A DNA stretch of 64,000 nt from Leptasterias polaris (lineage: Eukaryota; Echinodermata; Asteroidea; Forcipulatida; Asteriidae): positions 3,100,001-3,164,000 of the forward strand of contig JAZGTN010000097.1 of assembly GCA_037783415.1 (NCBI GenBank), given 5' to 3'. Of this stretch, positions 59,533 to 64,000 are shown piece by piece. Each line of letters opens with the position of its first letter. Positions within the stretch are counted from its first letter, which is position 1. Below the pieces are notes generated by a model that ran no database searches, was not told where the DNA came from, and worked only from the letters and a program-made list of their open reading frames with translations. A program made the position numbers and the translations under genes.

Positions 59533-62404
59533 AGGTTTACATCCAGTGTGTTTCAATTAAAACCAGTACTGGGCCAAATTTGACTGAGCCAAAAAATGCT
59601 TAGTAATAGACTACCAGCCAAATGATGTGTGATTTATAACGACTGGTTCCCGCTAATTTATAAATAAATCTTTAAATCCCAGCTCTATTTAAATCACTTG
59701 AATGCAGAGTAGACTGCACAGCAGCTGAATGCCCCATAAGAATTTCTTTTACTGAAATCATTTGTTTCAAAAACAAACATTTCTGCATAATAATCCACCG
59801 GCAGGCAGCAAAACATTGCATGATTTTTGCATTTGACATCAAACTTATATACTTAACAGCTCCCCTCTGTCCTTAAAATGATGATAGATCTTCATACTTT
59901 TAAACAAATCCAAGCCAAATAGCTATTTGCATTGATCCTCACCCTTCTTAGCTAACACCAAAATAATTTCAGGTTCAATCCAGAGCTAAGTAGCTATACA
60001 TTTGTGCTTGTTTGCTTAACACTAGAAATCAAAATCAATGCAACTGAGAGCCCAGCTGTTTTCTGTTCATCAACAATTTGCATATATTTGCTGATCATAG
60101 CCAAGTGGAGTTACCAGCCAATATGTCATTAGATCTCTATTTCTTGTGAATGGCTCCCTGCTTCTCCTACGCAATAACGAGGCTCCTTAAAACAAGGATC
60201 CTCGCCAAATTTGATAGAGCTAATAAGCAATTTCAAGAAATCCATTTTTTGAGCACAAATTAGCAGGAAACCTTATTGAGATTTGTCTGTGCTTAGCGGC
60301 TTCACAAAATTGGGCCCTTCATCTAGTGTGTGCAGTTTCTCATAATACACTACCACCATGCGGCCATTGTTGGTTATTCGATGAGTAATGTTTTGCAGTA
60401 AGAGTAAGACAACCAAGTATTGAGCTTATTGAAGAATTATTTTTACTTGTTTGTACCGTCCCTTCCACTTAATACACGCTGACGTAGTTTAAAATACAAT
60501 TATATAAATTGATTCCACTTAATTTCGTTTGCATATTTGATTATAATAATTTCTTTTACTTTGATCCCATTGATATCATAAGCCCCTGACACTGACAGAG
60601 CGTGGTTGTGTAGAAAATACCAAATACAAAGATTCCATAGCACTTTCAACAAATACACTATTTAAAAATTTTGTTTGTTTGTTTTCTAGTTAACTTCTTA
60701 AGCAACCAACACTATTTCATGTGAAATATTTGTTTGTCTTTGTCAAGAATGTAGTTTCATTCTCTTGTATAAAAATAAACCAAGCAAAATGCCATTGAGG
60801 TTCAAAGGGTTGGAGAGAAAAAAACAAAACAAAAAAACAGGGGGTCACCAGTGCCATTGCTGATTATCACTGAGCATTAAACATCCAACAGTACTAATAG
60901 TACTGCTTTGGTCAGAGAGTTGACCACACAAGCCGCTTGTTATTTGAGCAGTTTGGAAGACCTACTGTGCATTCTTCAAATACCATGCTTTCCATGTCAA
61001 GGAAGATAGTGGTACATTCAGAGGAACCTCCCCTTATCGGTTAGAAGAAGAAATATAATCCAACAATATCATTCCAGACGTTACCATGGCCACGCATGTA
61101 AAACTAAGACAGCCGTTTATTTTACAAAATTTCACAGCCAAATGATATATTTCAGTTTTTCTGTGCAGCAATTTTTAAAATTTATTTGATTTAGTTGTTA
61201 AACATCGTTAAATACCTGTAGGTCATTATGAGTTGAGTGATAACCATGGATAACCAATCCAGACTACATTCCCATTTTGGCACATTGATTTCTTGCACAC
61301 TCACATTATAAAACACTGTGCGATTCAAACTTGTGTCTACGGGTGAGATGACCAAAGAATACTTTTACTTATACCAAGAAAAACGTGACATTAAACTTGA
61401 CTTGTACAGTCTGTGAAATTCTTACATGACATTGGTGTGCGTGTTCATCCTGGACAATTACCTTGCATGCATCAAGGAGGGTTTTGTGAGAAGGCCAGGG
61501 CTATAAGCCAGGCACTCTATGCAAGGCATCTCAGCATTGCCAATTGTAGCCCACAACTGATTTGTGAAGCAGCCATACAAGTAAAGGCTTGCACTCACAA
61601 CAAATACCTCAACTTTCTTGTGCGAAAACTACCTTGTGATGAGCTGCCTTGACCAATTAGGAATCTATAAATGGGCATTGAAAAGGAGTCTTATGGCATG
61701 CATGGAGTACCTAGCCGATGTGAGAAGGGAAATCCAGAAACGCCTTTCTAATAGGGGAAAAGGAATATTCATCCAGTTCAAAAATTTCCTTTATACTGCA
61801 GGTCTAACCAATTTAAAAGAAATAAAGTATGCATACTGAGATAGTCTGACAATGCTGCATGTAAGGCCCTGTCCGAATTGATGGTTTTAACAGAAGCTAT
61901 GCCTATGGCTTGATCGCTGAAAGGACCTATTCTGCAATGTTGTTGCTTCAGCCAATGACAAAAGCCACTGCCAAAGGTGAAAGCCAAAGGTGAAAGCCAT
62001 CGCTTAAGTCGCTTGATTCAGATACAGCATTTGGCTCTTCCTCACAAAAAACCAATACAAAAAACTTTGTAAAGTTTCTTTACACTACTTTGATCTTCTC
62101 TCAAAACCTTCTTAGTTATTACCATATTCCATTCAGATAGATATATCCCATCCTCCAAGTTTTATCAATTCAAAATAATATATTGATCCCTTGTTTCATT
62201 GAATCGAGATTTACACGATTGGTTTGGGTAAAATATCAAGCAACTAAATCCACAAGTATTTCAAATTAAGTCTCATCATCATTTGAATGAAACAGAAAGG
62301 TTGTTTGAAAAAAATGTTGGTAACTTAAATCCAGATTTATAGAAATAAAACAGAATATTTTGTCCGCCTGATAGGTAGCCGTGTCTACTTCTCACAGTAT
62401 TGTA

Positions 62405-62580
62405 GCCTGGGCCCAATTCCATAAAGCTGTTAAGCAGAAAATGGTTCTTAGCAATTTATTTCTGCTAAGCAAAATTTAGCAGGGAACCAGTCAAAAAACA
62501 GTACACATTAAAAGTTGTTGTTTGGCTGGTAACCTGTTTCTGCTGAGCAGGGTTCTTTCTAGCCAAGCAATTTGTGATGA
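62405..62580. repeat. Dispersed repeat, 'CCCAATTCCATAAAGCTG' family
   Basis: GGGCCCAATTCCATAAAGCT and TTCTGCTAAGCAAAATTTAG resemble 18685-18872 and 37010-37205. Confidence 0.5.
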
Positions 62581-64000
62581 ATGTTGTCCCACCCAGGTAT
62601 GATTGCCAATATTGATTCTTCACTGGATATTAAAGAGTAAGACTTTGCAACAGAGAAATTGTAAACAAATTGTTAAACCATGCTTTGATTTCTACATTGA
62701 ACAAACAAATTTAATGAACCCTAAGGGCCATTGCACATGATGCAATTTACAGGCAACCAGTTGTAAGTACATCCAAGAAGAAATTAATTCATGTGTAAAT
62801 TTTTACTATGAGATAGTAAAACACTGATCAAAAATGACTCCAGAGCTTCTTAAGTGTTCATTATACATGCAGCAGTTGGTTGCTTCAAAGCTGCCTGTAA
62901 ATTGTATCTTTTATGACAATGCCCTTCTCAGAATTATACTAACTTGGGCTGTGTTTAAAACTGACTGTTTTTAGATGAGGCAGATAAAGTAAATTAGCCA
63001 GAGCCATTGTTTAAGATGACTCTTATTGTTTGTTTCTGCCATAAAAGGAACTAACCCTGACCCCAGTTCGTGAGACTGGTCGTCAGGTATGATATGAAAG
63101 ACACTGTTGGTTAAGACGGTAAAAAGAAAGCACATGAAAATAAAAGGAGAGATTGAGCTTGAAAGACGGACAAAAGGTAAAAGTTAAACTGACAACAAAA
63201 AGACACAGATGAAAATCTGTTGGAGGGGGGGGGGGGAGTGTGAAGTAAGACATCATCTCCAGACTAGAGCTGTTGAGGGCGCCCTCACATAATACAAAAA
63301 CTTGTCGCTGGGCATTTTGAGAATGCAGCGAAGGAAGGTACAATTTTTGTCAGGGAATTATTAATAATTCAGGTGCCGAAAGTAAGTTTACATTTACCCC
63401 ACTCTTACCCCACTCAAGGAACTTGATTGTGTTTTCTATGGAAGAAGGCAGAAGGAGAAAAACAAACAGTAATAATAAAAAATAAACAAATAACAATAAT
63501 AATGTGAAAAAGTGTATCACAGCCGATACTTCAATCAGTAAAAATAATTTGCTTGTAACTTCCATATCACTTTGAATGTTCCAATAATAACTTGATCAAG
63601 ACCGTGGGGTTGAGGTTATGTATGAATTAGCGGCTGTGACTATGCCTACGGCTGTTTCTAAAGGGTGTTGCTATGGAAATCCTATACTTCCAACGTGTGA
63701 TGACCCAGCAATCAAGCCGTAGCCGTAGCCTAAGCCGCCAATCCATACACGGCCTATCAAGAGATGATAAACCAAAGAAGAAATCACACAATGTTTTGTC
63801 CAACTTGGAGGAGATAATTACAAAAAATGTACACTCTGGAGTAAAACTCATCACTTTACAACATATAATGAGTGTAGGATTGGTTTTATTCCTTGATGGA
63901 TGTCCCGTTTCAGTTTAGTATGGCTTATTAAGTGATATGGACTCATTGTAAATGAGAATAACTTCAGTCACAGAAATAAACATGATTAACAATCAGTAGA

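Larger units (their letters stand above)
56776..64000. other. Downstream spacer, no gene recognised
   Basis: No known family was seen on either strand. Contains a MITE relative (about 57897-58730), a 19-bp repeat (58104-58179), an exact 43-bp duplication (59447-59532), copies of the 'AATTTCATAGAGCTGCTTAA' repeat (about 60225-60320, 62405-62580) and a poly-G run near 63225. Plus-strand frames at 61413-61839 and 63673-63918 were not supported. Confidence 0.6.

Noticed and set aside
61413..61839. Two overlapping plus-strand frames of 79 and 73 codons
   Set aside because: The frames overlap out of phase, with no splice signals that would join them and no recognised motif.

Overview
The window looks like animal nuclear DNA. 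Three conserved genes are split into short exons with GT-AG introns of 0.1 to 5 kb, the DNA is AT-rich, and introns and spacers are full of short non-autonomous transposons, tRNA-derived SINEs and minisatellites. The repeat families resemble ones I associate with echinoderms, most likely a sea star. That assignment is inference, because no diagnostic locus is present.

Layout. 1-10,224 is repeat-rich and has no recognised exon; it is either the 5' spacer or a 5' intron of the first gene. 10,225-27,530 (+) holds nine exons of spastin (SPAST): the linker, the microtubule-binding stretch and the whole AAA ATPase domain. The exons for the N-terminal hydrophobic hairpin and MIT domain are not found. 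27,531-33,702 is the convergent spacer between SPAST and PNO1. 33,703-43,621 (-) is a complete six-exon PNO1 gene, a KH-domain 40S ribosome assembly factor of 252 codons. 43,622-43,900 is a 279-bp head-to-head promoter with a good match to the ZNF143/Staf site. 43,901-56,271 (+) is a complete eleven-exon kaptin gene (KPTN, KICSTOR subunit, 490 codons), with a clade-specific acidic insert and a possible 48-nt in-frame cassette exon. 56,272-64,000 is the KPTN 3' UTR followed by spacer with repeats only.

The genes do not form a pathway. SPAST severs microtubules, PNO1 matures pre-18S rRNA and KPTN restrains mTORC1. The only functional link visible in the DNA is the shared PNO1/KPTN promoter, which would couple a ribosome-biogenesis factor to a growth-signalling regulator.

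Mobile elements can be read at base resolution. They include two hAT-like elements with exact 8-bp target duplications (2608-3751 and 37546-38496, the second inserted into a SINE), a Harbinger-like element with a TAA duplication (54421-55630) containing a nested fold-back and a perfect 33-bp-arm palindrome, and TTAA-flanked MITEs, one of which carries nine copies of a 42-bp unit that is single in its sister copy. I found no RNA polymerase III gene that looks intact, no CRISPR array, and no sign of a new multi-gene system.
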